From Syngnathus acus (taxonomy: Eukaryota > Chordata > Actinopteri > Syngnathiformes > Syngnathidae), in contig NC_051088.1 in the NCBI RefSeq assembly GCF_901709675.1, positions 1,924,664 to 1,988,663 on the forward strand: a stretch of DNA of 64,000 nt. The letters run 5' to 3'. The translations under genes were made by a program, and so were the position numbers. The first letter of the stretch is position 1. Each line of letters starts with the position of its first letter. This document shows positions 32,619 to 41,992 of the stretch, in pieces. The notes under the pieces are model-generated. The model saw only the letters and a list, made by a program, of their open reading frames with translations. It did not search any database and was not told the origin of the DNA.

Positions 32619-33763
32619 CATTTTATGGCTTTCGTCTACAATTTGGACCTATTTGTCTCATCCTAAATCATGCTCAAGGCATGCTACTTAAGGTTACATT
32701 AACTAGGAAAACTCAACCTAATTTAATATCAAATTCCTCCCTGACAGCAATCTGAGGCCTCCCAGGAACCACATTTGACCAAGATTGAATCCCCCAACCC
32801 CATTAACTGATTGACGCCGTCCGCACACCCCCCTTCGGTAATATATCACCAACGCCATCAATTTGGAGAGGCTAAGTTTGCTGTGGCCCGTTAGAAGCCC
32901 CAAAAAGTTGCCGGACCTCCGTCGAAAAAACCTCGCCAATCTAATGACGAGGAAAAAGAGGGAGGCCCATTCTACACCCCCAGAGACACCTCCCACCTGG
33001 CGAGAGCCAGGTGAAGGGAGCTCCGGCACACACCACATTCCACAAAGCGTAGCATGAGCCCCAAACACAGCAACAAACAGAACCACGCCCCTCAAATACA
33101 AATCGTTCAAAATGCAATGTCGTATGGTAACCATGCCACGGGGTAAGCAAACGAGGTAACATAAAGTAAATAATATGGCAAAACAACAAGGTCGCATAGT
33201 GAGGTATACACAAACGAGCCATCAAAGCATGCAACAGAGTAACGCCCCACTCCCCCCAGTGTTGCCCCCCCCCTTGCATGTGCGAGTGCGTGCATCAGCA
33301 ATGTCCAGTCCACTGAGGCCTCCTCGGCGAGGAGCACCGGTTGGCGCTGCCCAGGGCCCGCTGTCCATGCAACGTCCCCAAGTCCATGCCACCGTCCTTA
33401 GCATCCCTCGCGAGGCCCCGGTCAGCGTCCAAGCGTCCTGCAACGAATGAGAACCACTGCCAGCATCGAGTGATGACAATGACATAAAATGCAAGGCACA
33501 CATGCAACATTGGTACGAGGAACACGGCAATGCCGATCACGGGCCGGACGGCCTCTCCATCCCCCCACCCGGACACCACCGGCCGGGCAACACTGTAGGG
33601 CAAACCACATAACAATGAAGAAAAGCAAAACAAAAACACAATCATGCAATCCAATATGAAAAAATAAGCAAAATCTAAGCTAAAACACCTGGTATACCGG
33701 GGCAACACTATCATGTCGCCCCCCTATTGTATAATGGTTCTTTTTTTTTTTTTTTTTTTTTTC
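32619..33763 (-). other. ERV 3' region downstream of env
   Basis: This lies between the env stop and the BEL insertion. It contains a T-run at 33739-33762 (A-run in element sense) and two open frames of uncertain status, 33295-33714 (listed separately) and 32718-33197. The latter has no recognisable domain. The region continues beyond the BEL insertion as 24603-24693 to the polypurine tract. Confidence 0.5.
33295..33714 (-). CDS. Possible small membrane-protein ORF after ERV env (139 aa)
   Basis: From ATG 33714 the frame has two strongly hydrophobic stretches: about residues 14-40 (FAYFFILDCMIVFLFCFSSL and following) and 60-85 (VIGIAVFLVPMLHVCLAFYV). A charged tail (DADRGLARDAKDGGM) follows. 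Placement just after env would suit an accessory gene, as seen in some complex retroviruses, but I recognise no homologue. The hydrophobicity could also come from T-rich sequence read by chance, since overlapping frames are also open. Treat as hypothetical. Confidence 0.25.
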   Translation of the reverse strand: MIVLPRYTRCFSLDFAYFFILDCMIVFLFCFSSLLCGLPYSVARPVVSGWGDGEAVRPVIGIAVFLVPMLHVCLAFYVIVITRCWQWFSFVAGRLDADRGLARDAKDGGMDLGTLHGQRALGSANRCSSPRRPQWTGHC

Positions 33764-34860
33764 CTAAAATCGGTACCTATCATTTACCAGCACCTCCTCC
33801 ACAAAACCCCGATCCACCCCACGTCCAACCGGGATCAACGGCATCTGGGTCTGGTCCCCCGGCATTACCACACCGAACCACCGCAACATCATGGCCTTCG
33901 CGCACGTCAATATCACTGTGCAAAAGCAAAACATCACGCACAATGATATCCCCAGCGCCCCCAACAACTGAACCAGTACCGCCCCCATAGGCCCCAGCCT
34001 ATCCTGCAGCCAGCTCGTAGCCGACCAGCCGGCGCCCTCAGAAGGCCCAAAAGAGTCCCGGATAGTTCTGAGCGCGTCAATGACACTGGTAATATTGTCC
34101 GTGTTATCAGGGATTAAAGTGTAACAGGCGACATCCGACAAATTCAGGGACACGCACAACCCCCCTTGGATATAATCCAAGGCCATGTCGTGTTTAAGCA
34201 GGGTCAAGCGATGGCTCTTCTGGGTAAGTGACAACTGCCTGAAGCCCTTGATTGTCTCGTTAGCGAAACCCTGGAGAGTATATGTAATGTTATCGATATG
34301 ATCCGCCAAAAACGTAACCCCGTACCAGGGGAAAATCCCGAGGCCCCATTTCTCCCCCAGGCTAATCCTCCAGTGGTACGCCTCTGTAGTGTGAAACGCC
34401 GCCATCTCCCTCTTAGCCCGACTCGGGACATGACCGAAGACGCTACCTTGGGGCCTGTGGCCCTTCCTAATCGGCATCACCTCGAAAGGGAGTCTCAAGG
34501 TCGCCAGATAACAGCAACACCCCCAGCCGTAAGGCAAAAACAAATAGGCCCTAGTCCCGCATACCCACCAGATGTCTCTAAGATTACCTATGGTGGTATT
34601 ACCAGGTACTGTACGATTCTCCACCCTCACAGTAACGACGCGTGGCGTGTCCGGCAACGCGAAGGTCACAGGATGGATGGCCCCTCTCTCTCCCCCCGAC
34701 TGCTCTGGGAATTGCATGAAGAAGACCTTGCAGTCTGCCACCCCCATAGCCACTCCGGGTCCCCCGTGCGTCACATTAGAACAAAAACAAGTGGGCACCC
34801 CTACCGATGGCACCTCAATCGACTCTGGCACTGCCACCCGGATATCATCATGCACGGCAA
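33764..34860 (-). pseudogene. ERV env, SU end and transmembrane subunit
   Basis: The env part starts at the LINE border (34860), not at the ATG at 34936, which lies in LINE sequence. It runs VPTCFCSNVTHGG, several NxT/NxS glycosylation sites, then WWVCGTRAYLFLPYGWGCCC, the usual text before the cleavage site. SRAKREMAAF follows as a furin-like site. The TM ectodomain has GGLCVSLNLSDVACYTLIPD at the position of the family's C-x6-CC motif, with Tyr where the last Cys is expected. A membrane span of about 30 residues (LVQLLGALGISLCVMFCFCT and following) precedes a short tail ending at 33764. In gamma-type viruses this subunit drives membrane fusion. The open frame is intact here but separated from the SU start by the LINE and a frameshift. 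Confidence 0.8.
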
Positions 34861-37449
34861 GTAGACTTAGACTTAGACAGAACTTTATTGTCATTTTGTC
34901 AACACTAGGTGTGTACAAAACGAAATTTCGTTGCATACGGCTTTCAACAATGTAAAGTACAAAGTGCAGCAGTGATAAAGTATGTAAACAGTGCAGGAGA
35001 CAAAAGCAGTATTTACAAGTGTGCAGAGGAATGCTACGTTTGAATGTTCAACAGTCTGACGACGGCAGGGAAAAAACTATTGCAGAACCTGGTGGACCTG
35101 CAGCGGATGCTGCGAAACCTCTTCCCAGAGGGCAGCAGGGAGAACAGTCCATGGTGGGGGGGGTGATGGGTCACTGATAATATTTCGGGCTCGGGACACC
35201 CAGCGCTGGGATGACAAGTCCTGAATGGAGGGAAGAGGAGCCCCGATGATCCTCTCTGCTGTCCTCACCACTCTCCTCAGGTTCTTCCAATCGGAGGCGC
35301 TGCAACCTCCACACCACACCGAGAGACAGCTTGTCAGAATGCTCTCTATGGTGCTTCGGTAGAACGTCCTCATGATGGGTGGGGGCAGGTGGGCTCTCCT
35401 CATCCTCCGCAGGAAGTACAAGCGCTTCTGTGCCCTCTTGACCAGTGTTGTGGTGTTCACAGTCCAGGTGAGGTCGTCTGTGATGTGGACTCCCAGGAAT
35501 TTAGTGCTGCTGACCACCTCCACAGCTGAGCTGTTGATGATCAGTGGAGCGTGGTGAGGCTGGTTCTTCCTGAAGTCGACGATGATCTCCTTCGTCTTCT
35601 CCACATTCAGGATCAGGCTGTTTTCTCTGCACCAGCCCACCAACTGCTCCACCTCCTCTCTGTAGTCCAGGTCGTTGTTGTCCCTGATGAGGCCCACCAC
35701 CGTTGTGTCGTCTGCAAACTTCACGATGTGATTGGTGGTGAACCTGGGGGCGCAGTCGTGTGTCATCAGGGTGAACAGCAGGGGGCTCAGGACGCAGCCC
35801 TGAGGGGAGCCTGTGCTGAGGGTGATGACATCTGAGGTGTTCTGTCCGACCCGGACTGACTGAGGTCTGTTGGTGAGGAAGTCTAGCAGCCAGTTCCGAA
35901 GGGGGGTGCTGAAGCCCAGGTGTTCCAGTTTTTCCACCAGATGTTGTGGAATGATGGTGTTAAACGCTGAGCTGAAGTCCAGGAACAGCAACCGCACGTG
36001 GGTGTTCCTCTCCTCCAGGTGAGCCAGGCTCAGGTGAAGAACGGAGGAGATGGCATCCTCAGTAGAGCGGTTCTGCCGGTAGGCAAACTGGAACGGATCG
36101 AATGTTGGGGGGAGTCTGGAGACGATGTGATCTTTGAGCAGCCTTTCGAAGCACTTCATCATGGTGGGAGTCAGTGCCACAGGTCTGTAGTCATTCCATG
36201 AGGTGATTTGAGGTTTCTTCGGCACCGGAATGATGGAGGCAGCCTTGAAGCACACTGGCACTTTGGCTTGGTCCAGCGAGATGTTAAAAATGTCTGTGAT
36301 GACACCAGCCAGCTGGCCTGCACATTCTTTGAACACCCGCCCAGGTATGTTGTCGGGGCCTGGGGCCTTACGTGGGTTGACTCTTCTCAGAGTCTTCCAC
36401 ACGTCGGCTGAGTCAAGGCAGAGGGCCTCCTCTTCCTGGTGGGGAACAGTTTTAACTGCAGGAGTGCTGTTTAGTGCCTCAAAACGCCCAAAGAAGTTAT
36501 TTAGACCATTCAGGAAGTCAGCATCAACCTCACCCACCGGGGGGGAGGGTAAGTTGTAGTCCGTGATCGCCCGTATGCCTTGCCACATACTCCTGGTGTT
36601 ATTGGCGTCGTGGAAAAAATCCTGAATTTTTCGACTGTGGCTTCGCTTCGCTAGCCTGATGGCACGGTTCAAGTTGGCTCTCGCTGTCCTCAGTGCCTCC
36701 TTGTCGCCAGACTTGAAGGCTGAGTTCCGTGCTCGTAGCGTATGACGTACATCCTCAGTCATCCAGGGTCGTTGGTTGGCTCGGGTGATGATGTTCTTAG
36801 TGGTGCTGACGTCCTCGGAGCATTTGTTGATGTAGGCTGACACAGTCATGGCGTACTCATCAATGTCGATCTGATTGTCATATGTTGCTGCTGACTTGAA
36901 CATGTCCCAGTCAGAGCACTCAAAGCAGTCCTGGAGTGCCTCCATGGCCCCCTCAGACCACACCCTCACCTGCTTCACTGTGGGTTTTGCTCTGATCAGC
37001 AGGGGCCTGTATGCAGGGATTAGCATAACAGATAGGTGGTCTGAAGAGCCGAGGTGGGGGCGGGGGGCTGCTCTGAATGCATCCTTTATATTGGTGTAAA
37101 CCAAGTCCAGAGTGTTCTCTCCCCGAGTTGGAAAATCCACGTGTTGGTAAAAATGAGGGAGAATAGTCTTCATGCTAGCCTGGTTGAAGTCCCCAGCAAT
37201 GATGAAAACCCCCTCTGTGTGCGTGGATTGCAGCTCACTGATTGTCCGATAGAGAACCCTCATGGCCTCTTTAGTGTTAGCGCTAGGAGGCACGTACACA
37301 GCCGTGATGCTAACAACAGTAAACTCTCTGGGCAGGTAGAAGGGTCTGCAGTTAACAGTCAAAAGCTCGATGTCCGAAGAGCAGAAGCTGGCGACAGATC
37401 TAGCATTTTTGCACCAGTTGTTGTTGATGTAGACACACAGCCCACCACC
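34861..37449 (-). mobile_element. L2-like LINE inserted in ERV env, 5'-truncated
   Basis: The 3' end lies at 34861, with a TCTAAGTCTAAGTCTAC tail in minus sense. The 5' border is at about 37449, where env sequence (ERPYLDLLN) meets LINE text (WWAVCLHQQQ, which is GGGLCVYINN in the LINE frame). It contains one long ORF (35077-37362). The copy is 5'-truncated in the endonuclease region. A clear target duplication was not found. Confidence 0.85.
35077..37362 (-). CDS. L2-like LINE ORF2 protein, 5'-truncated but open (761 aa)
   Basis: The frame is uninterrupted from the truncation to the normal end. The endonuclease part has AGDFNQ near residue 56 and GSSDHLSVML near 105 (the catalytic Asp/His pair of APE-type nucleases); the first catalytic motif (N and E residues) is lost by truncation. 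The reverse transcriptase has RKAPGPDNIPGRVFK, FLDFSSAFNTII near 465, STGSPQGCVLSPLLF and the catalytic FADDTT near 547. The carboxy-terminal tail is normal for the family (STIESILTSCLSVWCGG, APLPSIQDL). It is related to the LINE at 62180-64000 and to the tail at 4873-5466. With the endonuclease start missing it cannot work alone. Confidence 0.85.
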   Translation of the reverse strand: MTVNCRPFYLPREFTVVSITAVYVPPSANTKEAMRVLYRTISELQSTHTEGVFIIAGDFNQASMKTILPHFYQHVDFPTRGENTLDLVYTNIKDAFRAAPRPHLGSSDHLSVMLIPAYRPLLIRAKPTVKQVRVWSEGAMEALQDCFECSDWDMFKSAATYDNQIDIDEYAMTVSAYINKCSEDVSTTKNIITRANQRPWMTEDVRHTLRARNSAFKSGDKEALRTARANLNRAIRLAKRSHSRKIQDFFHDANNTRSMWQGIRAITDYNLPSPPVGEVDADFLNGLNNFFGRFEALNSTPAVKTVPHQEEEALCLDSADVWKTLRRVNPRKAPGPDNIPGRVFKECAGQLAGVITDIFNISLDQAKVPVCFKAASIIPVPKKPQITSWNDYRPVALTPTMMKCFERLLKDHIVSRLPPTFDPFQFAYRQNRSTEDAISSVLHLSLAHLEERNTHVRLLFLDFSSAFNTIIPQHLVEKLEHLGFSTPLRNWLLDFLTNRPQSVRVGQNTSDVITLSTGSPQGCVLSPLLFTLMTHDCAPRFTTNHIVKFADDTTVVGLIRDNNDLDYREEVEQLVGWCRENSLILNVEKTKEIIVDFRKNQPHHAPLIINSSAVEVVSSTKFLGVHITDDLTWTVNTTTLVKRAQKRLYFLRRMRRAHLPPPIMRTFYRSTIESILTSCLSVWCGGCSASDWKNLRRVVRTAERIIGAPLPSIQDLSSQRWVSRARNIISDPSPPPPWTVLPAALWEEVSQHPLQVHQVLQ

Positions 37450-37648
37450 TATTTAGTAAATCTAAATACGGGCGCTCACTTATCCACTCACACTCTCCCG
37501 TGGGTTTGAAAACCTTCCTAACCTGAGCATCGGTCTCGGGCGCTTTCCACGATTGCTCATACACCAACCAAAGCAGCAACCGGAGCTGACAGTTGTCGGA
37601 CACCGGCACAGGGACGGTCTGAAAAACTGCCTGTAGCGTACTAGGCGT
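37450..37648 (-). pseudogene. ERV env, central SU remnant
   Basis: The minus frame 37609-37450 (VSDNCQLRLLLWLVYEQSWK...CEWISERPYLDLLN) joins the SU start to the LINE border, but it is out of frame with 37649-38671, which stops at 37649. It is therefore a frameshifted middle piece of env. Confidence 0.55.
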
Positions 37649-38671
37649 CTAGACCCGGACTAGACATGGCCCACTCACCGCCTTGGAGGACTTAATTGAA
37701 TGCGCCGTCAGTTGGTACCACATATATTTTCTCGCCCATTCGTCGACCCCTGGTAATGCCGAGGCCTCAAACCCATAAGCCTTCCACGCAGCCGCTCGTC
37801 GCGCCACACTACGCAAGTTACCACGCCCCTCCGTCGGGGACCAATCCGACTCTGTGAACGCTGGGTCGGCTGGCCTTGCCACGTCAGGCATCGGCCTCTC
37901 GGCCACCACCGTCGTCACAATGCCGTCCGAGACGCCCGACTGGGTTACAACGGTACCGTCATTTGTTAACAGGGGTGCGGTGTCGTTCTTGGTCGCGACC
38001 GCTAACTCCTCCTCGGCAAGCCCAGCGATCGAGCTTTCTGGGTGCCTTTTAGCACCTGTCTTTTTCTCTGCCAACTTCACGAAATTAATGCGTATTGCCT
38101 TCCCCTGCTCATCCGAGCGGCTCACCTTTTCCCCACTCCGTTTAAAACAGGTGCATTTATACTGTCCGAAATCAGTGCCGCCAATCTTGGTTATGTACAA
38201 CGCGCAATCTCCCAACACCTCGAATCGTTTATATGTATTCAGAAACAGTACATCATCCGCAAATGTTCGGCCCGCCAATGCAAGTACGCTACCCGCATTG
38301 TCTTCCCATTGGGCAGTGCGTGTGCACTGAGACCCCTTCTCCTTGGGGCACCTGCACGGCAGGATGATGGCGCCTCCCACCACCCCTTCAACACTGCTCC
38401 ACGTAACGTTCCGGTCGGACTCTGCGGCGGACTGGACGTCTGCTGCTTCGTCCCGCCGGACGACCTTGTCCACCGAGGGGGCCCCGTCCGGCCGCATGTG
38501 ACTCGGTCGTACCGCACTGTGGGGCGTCGCTCCCGGCTGAGGTGGGTGCGTCGCCAAGATCAATACGGTCGAACTGTTGGCCTTCCCGGGCATTGGTTGT
38601 GTCGACCCTGACTCCGTCAGGCACAGGAGCTGCAGGCCCAACAGCATCCACATCTTGGTCATGCCTTTCAA
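37649..38671 (-). CDS. ERV env amino-terminal part with signal peptide and Ig V-like domain (340 aa)
   Basis: ATG at 38671 lies inside the end of pol (overlap 38388-38671), as in gamma-type viruses. Residues 1-22 are a signal peptide (MWMLLGLQLLCLTESGS). Residues about 95-180 have an immunoglobulin V-set pattern: ILPC with Cys106, Trp122 (AQW), and D-x-G-x-Y-x-C at 167-173 (TDFGQYKC), plus extra Cys108, Cys116 and Cys156. An NVT site lies at 88-90. The rest is Ser/Thr/Ala-rich without a known fold. It would be the outer part of the surface subunit. The frame ends early at 37649 through a frameshift. An Ig-like fold at the start of a retroviral SU is unusual; capture from a host receptor gene is an inference. 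Confidence 0.7.
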   Translation of the reverse strand: MKGMTKMWMLLGLQLLCLTESGSTQPMPGKANSSTVLILATHPPQPGATPHSAVRPSHMRPDGAPSVDKVVRRDEAADVQSAAESDRNVTWSSVEGVVGGAIILPCRCPKEKGSQCTRTAQWEDNAGSVLALAGRTFADDVLFLNTYKRFEVLGDCALYITKIGGTDFGQYKCTCFKRSGEKVSRSDEQGKAIRINFVKLAEKKTGAKRHPESSIAGLAEEELAVATKNDTAPLLTNDGTVVTQSGVSDGIVTTVVAERPMPDVARPADPAFTESDWSPTEGRGNLRSVARRAAAWKAYGFEASALPGVDEWARKYMWYQLTAHSIKSSKAVSGPCLVRV

Positions 38672-39398
38672 CCTCTCGATGTTGGTCCTCTGGTGATCCT
38701 CGTTCTGGTAGTCGTTCTGGGTTGTCGCAGTAGCGACTCACTCCTCGGGGTTCTTCGTCCTTGGGCACCTTGACGCAGTGTGTCAGGTGGTGCCACGTTG
38801 GTGAGCCTTTGACTTGCACCGCCGTCCCTGTACAGCGCACAACTTCAAATGGCCCCTGCCGTCTTTCGTTGAACCACTTCCGGCGAAACACTTTCACGTA
38901 CACCTTGTCCCCTGGCTGAACTGCGTCTTTAGTGTTCGCTTCGAGTCTCTCTTGCACTTCTTCTTGTTTTTGCCTGTCGACAACATAGGTGGAAATGTTC
39001 CTATGTATTGTGGTTAGATGTTTGACATAGGCCTTCATTCCGTCCTCCAAAACTGACAGGCTTGGGCCTTTGCCACTGGTGCGCAGACACGGCGACGGCA
39101 TGCGTCTCCCGGTCACCAATTCGTGAAGAGTCAAGTGCAAGTCGCGAAGTGCACTTGACCTGCATACCATTCGTGCCAGTGGCAAGGCAGCGATCCAATT
39201 CAAGCCCGTATGTTGGCAGATTTTGGAAATTCTGTTTTTTAGAACGCCGTTCATTTTCTCGCAAATGCCTTGGCTTTGTGGGTGATATATGGCCCCTAGC
39301 CGCTGTTTGATTCCCAATTTTTGAAGAATTAGTTTGACCGTTTTATCCACAAACTCTTTCTGTTTCGCGGCACAGAAACTTGGCAACAGACTGAGCAT
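38388..39398 (-). pseudogene. ERV integrase, carboxy-terminal half
   Basis: The first residues (to about KQKEF) are out of frame or at a deletion junction. The core then reads LGIKQRLGAIYHPQSQGICE, which holds the region of the third catalytic residue (Glu in QGICEKMN). It continues to the carboxy-terminal SH3-like domain: VQPGDKVYVKVFRRKWFNER, GPFEVVRCTGTAVQVKG, W.HLTHCVK. A proline/arginine-rich tail overlaps env by about 280 bp. The segment that should carry the second catalytic Asp is missing between this frame and 39343-39651. Confidence 0.8.
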
Positions 39399-39651
39399 CT
39401 TTTCGTTTAGTCGGACACGCCTCCGGCCATCTGGAAAACCGGTCCACGACGACTAACATGTATCTTTTCCCCTCGACCGATTGAATCATGTCCACCACCA
39501 GTTCCCTCATGGGGCCGTTTGGAGTCGGGATGTAACCCGTGGGGGTAGCTACCCCTCGCCTCACGTTGTTTTTTAAGCAGATTACACATTTCCCGATGAC
39601 ATGATCGATTTGTTCGAGCAAATATGGCGCCCAAAAACCATATTGTTTCAA
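39343..39651 (-). pseudogene. ERV integrase, zinc-binding and core start
   Basis: The frame begins YGFWAPYLLEQIDHVIGKCV ICLKN (the Cys pair of the HHCC finger; the His pair is lost upstream). It continues PNGPMRELVVDMIQSVEGK with the first catalytic Asp, then VVDRFSRWPEACPTKRKDAQ. It ends shortly after SVAKFLC where sequence is deleted. It would insert viral cDNA into the genome if whole. Confidence 0.75.
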
Positions 39652-40729
39652 ATGCTATGTGGCCCTCCTGTGTCCAATCTAGCACTGCGTGGAGTTCATT
39701 ATTGCCTGTGTCTTTGATCATGGCTCTCAGAGGCCCCACTAATTTAGCGTATTCCTCCACCCAGGAGGCTGAATAACCCGCGATGCCCAGAAACGTCAAC
39801 ATCTGTCTGACAGATCTGGGCTTCGGGGCTGTTCTTATAGCCTCCAAATGGCCATCAGAAATACGTCTCAATCCGCGCGATATTTTCTGGCCCAAATAGT
39901 CAACCTGCAATTGGCAGTATTGGAGTTTTTTCTGTGACACCTTGTGGCCCTTCTCCGCGAGAATTTGCAACAATTTGATTGAATCTTTGTGACACGTCTC
40001 TACGTCTGATGCACAGACAATAATGTCATCCACATATTGGATGACGGTGCTCTGCACCTGCCGTTCCAACCCTTCAAGATCATCTCTTAGCACTTTGTTG
40101 AACACACTATGTTTATAGCCCATCGGAAGTCTCTGGTACTGATAGAACTGACCCTTGAATGTAAAACCAAAAAGTCCTTGCGATTCGCGGCTGAGTGGGA
40201 CGCTGAAAAAAGCGCCACACAAGTCCACCACCGTGAAGCATCCCGCGTCAGGCGGAATTTGTGTCAGCAAGGTGTGTGGGTCCGGCACATCAGCTACTTT
40301 ATCAACCACCACCTCGTTCACCGCCCGAAGATCATGTACCAGCCGGTGGGAATTGTCTGGCTTCTTCAACGGCAATATTGCCGTGTTGCTAAGAGGCGTT
40401 TGTGTAATTTTCAACACGTTTGCCACAAGCAGTCCTTCAATCTGTGTCTCAATCCCCCGCACTGCTTCCTCCTTCAGTGGGTACTGTGTTTTCCACGGAG
40501 GCTTGCAGCCAGGCCGAAGATCCACTCTTACTGGTTGTGCTGACTTTACAAGTCCAATGTCCGTACTATGGCGTGACCACACATAATCGGGCACCTGTTG
40601 TAGCATCTCCTCTTGTAGACGGTCCGCTGCCACACTAAGGACGGATTCGTGCGACAGCTGCACCGTTTGAGGTCGTCCGTATCCTTGTGCTGAAATCATG
40701 ATCTTCATAAATCGTCTATCATCACTCAC
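39652..40729 (-). pseudogene. ERV reverse transcriptase, RNase H deleted
   Basis: The open frame is 39407-40729, but only the part to about 39655 is homologous in frame. Motifs: PVRVDLRPGCKPPWKTQYPL; NTAILPLKKPDNSHRLVHDL; FTVVDLCGAFFSVPL (catalytic Asp near residue 169); LPMGYKHS; IQYVDDIIVCASD (YVDD, residues 232-235); VDYLGQKIS. At about residue 355 (TQEGHIAFE) the sequence passes straight into integrase text in a different frame. The connection and RNase H domains (about 150 or more codons) are therefore missing. The YVDD and upstream palm residues are intact. Confidence 0.85.
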
Positions 40730-40749
40730 CCACAGAGCATTGTTCTCCT

Positions 40750-41541
40750 CTAGTTCTCCGCCTCCATCATCATCTCTCCCACATTTTGCTGCTCACAGTC
40801 CTCCGACACCATCAAGGTCACGTGGGGGACGCTGTCCTTGACTTTGAATTCCTTGTTGAGGTATCCGTCATTGTGCATCTTCATGGCCACTCCCTGTGGT
40901 CCCAGGATGATGCAGGTTCCGTTTAGTTGCACTTCGCGGGGTTGTCGCTGCAACCACTCGTCCGCTTGGGACTGTGTTGAGTCTTTGGAGTACTGGAGCG
41001 TGCAGTGATACGGATATTCGGGGACCCTTGCTCCATAGGTGTTGGCATAAATGAACCTTTCCCATTTCCTGAAAGGCTTCAACAGGTCATTGCTGATGCC
41101 GCCGATCCAGAACACTGTAGGCGTACTTTCTCTGAGTTTTAACTGCATCAGCACCTTATGGCATGTCTCGTGTGAGACCTCGACCACACAACCATCAGGA
41201 GAACACTTTCTGGTGCAGTTCAATCTGCACAGGGTGTCCCTGCCTAGGAGGGCAATGGGGGTACGGTCCGATACCAAAACTGGTATGTTTATTGTTTGAT
41301 CTTTCCAGCAGAGCTTTACTGGTCTCGTGGAAGGGATCAGCTGTTTTATACCCTCGAACCCTATTGTCCGTACGAAATGACCGGACATGGGGAGATGAAT
41401 AGCGTCTTCAGGCCGGACGCAAGTGAAAGCCGTTCCGCTGTCAACCATTGCTGTCAACGGTTGATTGTTTACTTTCACTTTTATTGTTGGCTCTCGTTCC
41501 GGACCTGACACTACCAGCTGACATCCCCCCTCTGGGCCCAC
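40750..41541 (-). CDS. ERV protease followed by a 2H-phosphoesterase-like domain (263 aa)
   Basis: Residues about 20-110 are a retropepsin: TAMVDSGTAFTCV with the catalytic DSG at 34-36, and IALLGRDTL near 97-104. Gamma-type viruses go from here to RT within a short linker, but this frame continues about 150 residues. That part has YHCTLQY (H179, T181) and, 61 residues later, VPHVTLMV (H240, T242). Two H-x-T-hydrophobic motifs spaced by strands such as NGTCIILGPQGVAMKM fit the two-motif signature of 2H phosphoesterases, a superfamily that includes 2'-5'-phosphodiesterases and RNA-end-processing enzymes. The frame has no stop and ends just before the RT frame. The assignment rests on motif pattern only; the domain may be structural and inactive. 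Confidence 0.7.
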   Translation of the reverse strand: MGPEGGCQLVVSGPEREPTIKVKVNNQPLTAMVDSGTAFTCVRPEDAIHLPMSGHFVRTIGFEGIKQLIPSTRPVKLCWKDQTINIPVLVSDRTPIALLGRDTLCRLNCTRKCSPDGCVVEVSHETCHKVLMQLKLRESTPTVFWIGGISNDLLKPFRKWERFIYANTYGARVPEYPYHCTLQYSKDSTQSQADEWLQRQPREVQLNGTCIILGPQGVAMKMHNDGYLNKEFKVKDSVPHVTLMVSEDCEQQNVGEMMMEAEN

Positions 41542-41550
41542 CGGGCACCT

Positions 41551-41992
41551 CTAGAATCCAGGTTCCGGGCCCCCAAAAGGGTTCACCGGGCCCTGGGGTT
41601 TTGGGGGATGTTGGCTGTACGCCCCTCCAAAGCCTCCTCTGGTGGGCATGCTGCAGTTGCGGGCCCAGTGTCCTACTTGGCCACAGTTATAGCAAGCGTC
41701 AGACCTCTGTCCCGGGCCCCCTGTGTGTTTCGACTTTCCTGCCCTTCCCCTGCCTCCACGCCCTCTGGTGCCCCAGGACTGCATTTGGTTGTGCCCCCAT
41801 TGGGGTGCTAGACTGACGGGCACTGCCATGGCCACCTGCGGTGGTTGGCCAGAGGGCTGCGGGGGCTGCAATAAGATCTGTTGGGGTGGGGTTTGTCCCA
41901 TGACCATCTGCTTCTTCTCCTTTTTACTGTCCGCGAGCTGCACCTGATTCAATCTTCTCACCACCTCCTGATCCTGTTCGTGACGCCAAAAT
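41551..41992 (-). pseudogene. ERV gag remnant with nucleocapsid zinc knuckle
   Basis: A frame runs from within the LTR through the primer-binding site into gag text. After RRLNQVQLADSKKEKKQ there is a Gln/Pro-rich stretch, an Arg/Gly-rich stretch (GTRGRGGRGRAGKSK) and one CCHC knuckle, CYNCGQVGHWARNC. The end is rich in Pro/Gly. Matrix and most of capsid are absent, so the leader seems joined to the end of capsid by a deletion. The ORF's apparent start at 42078 is inside the LTR and not a gag start. Confidence 0.75.

Noticed and set aside
32718-33197. A 159-codon minus ORF in the ERV 3' region
   Set aside because: No start context, domain or hydrophobic pattern that stands above the overlapping frames; kept only as part of the 3' region.
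34861-34936. ATG at 34936 as the start of env
   Set aside because: That part is the LINE 3' end read in the env frame; env sequence begins only at 34860.
36230-36559. Plus-strand ORFs inside LINE and BEL regions (for example 35551-35835, 26629-27003)
   Set aside because: They are antisense shadows of the long minus-strand coding regions.
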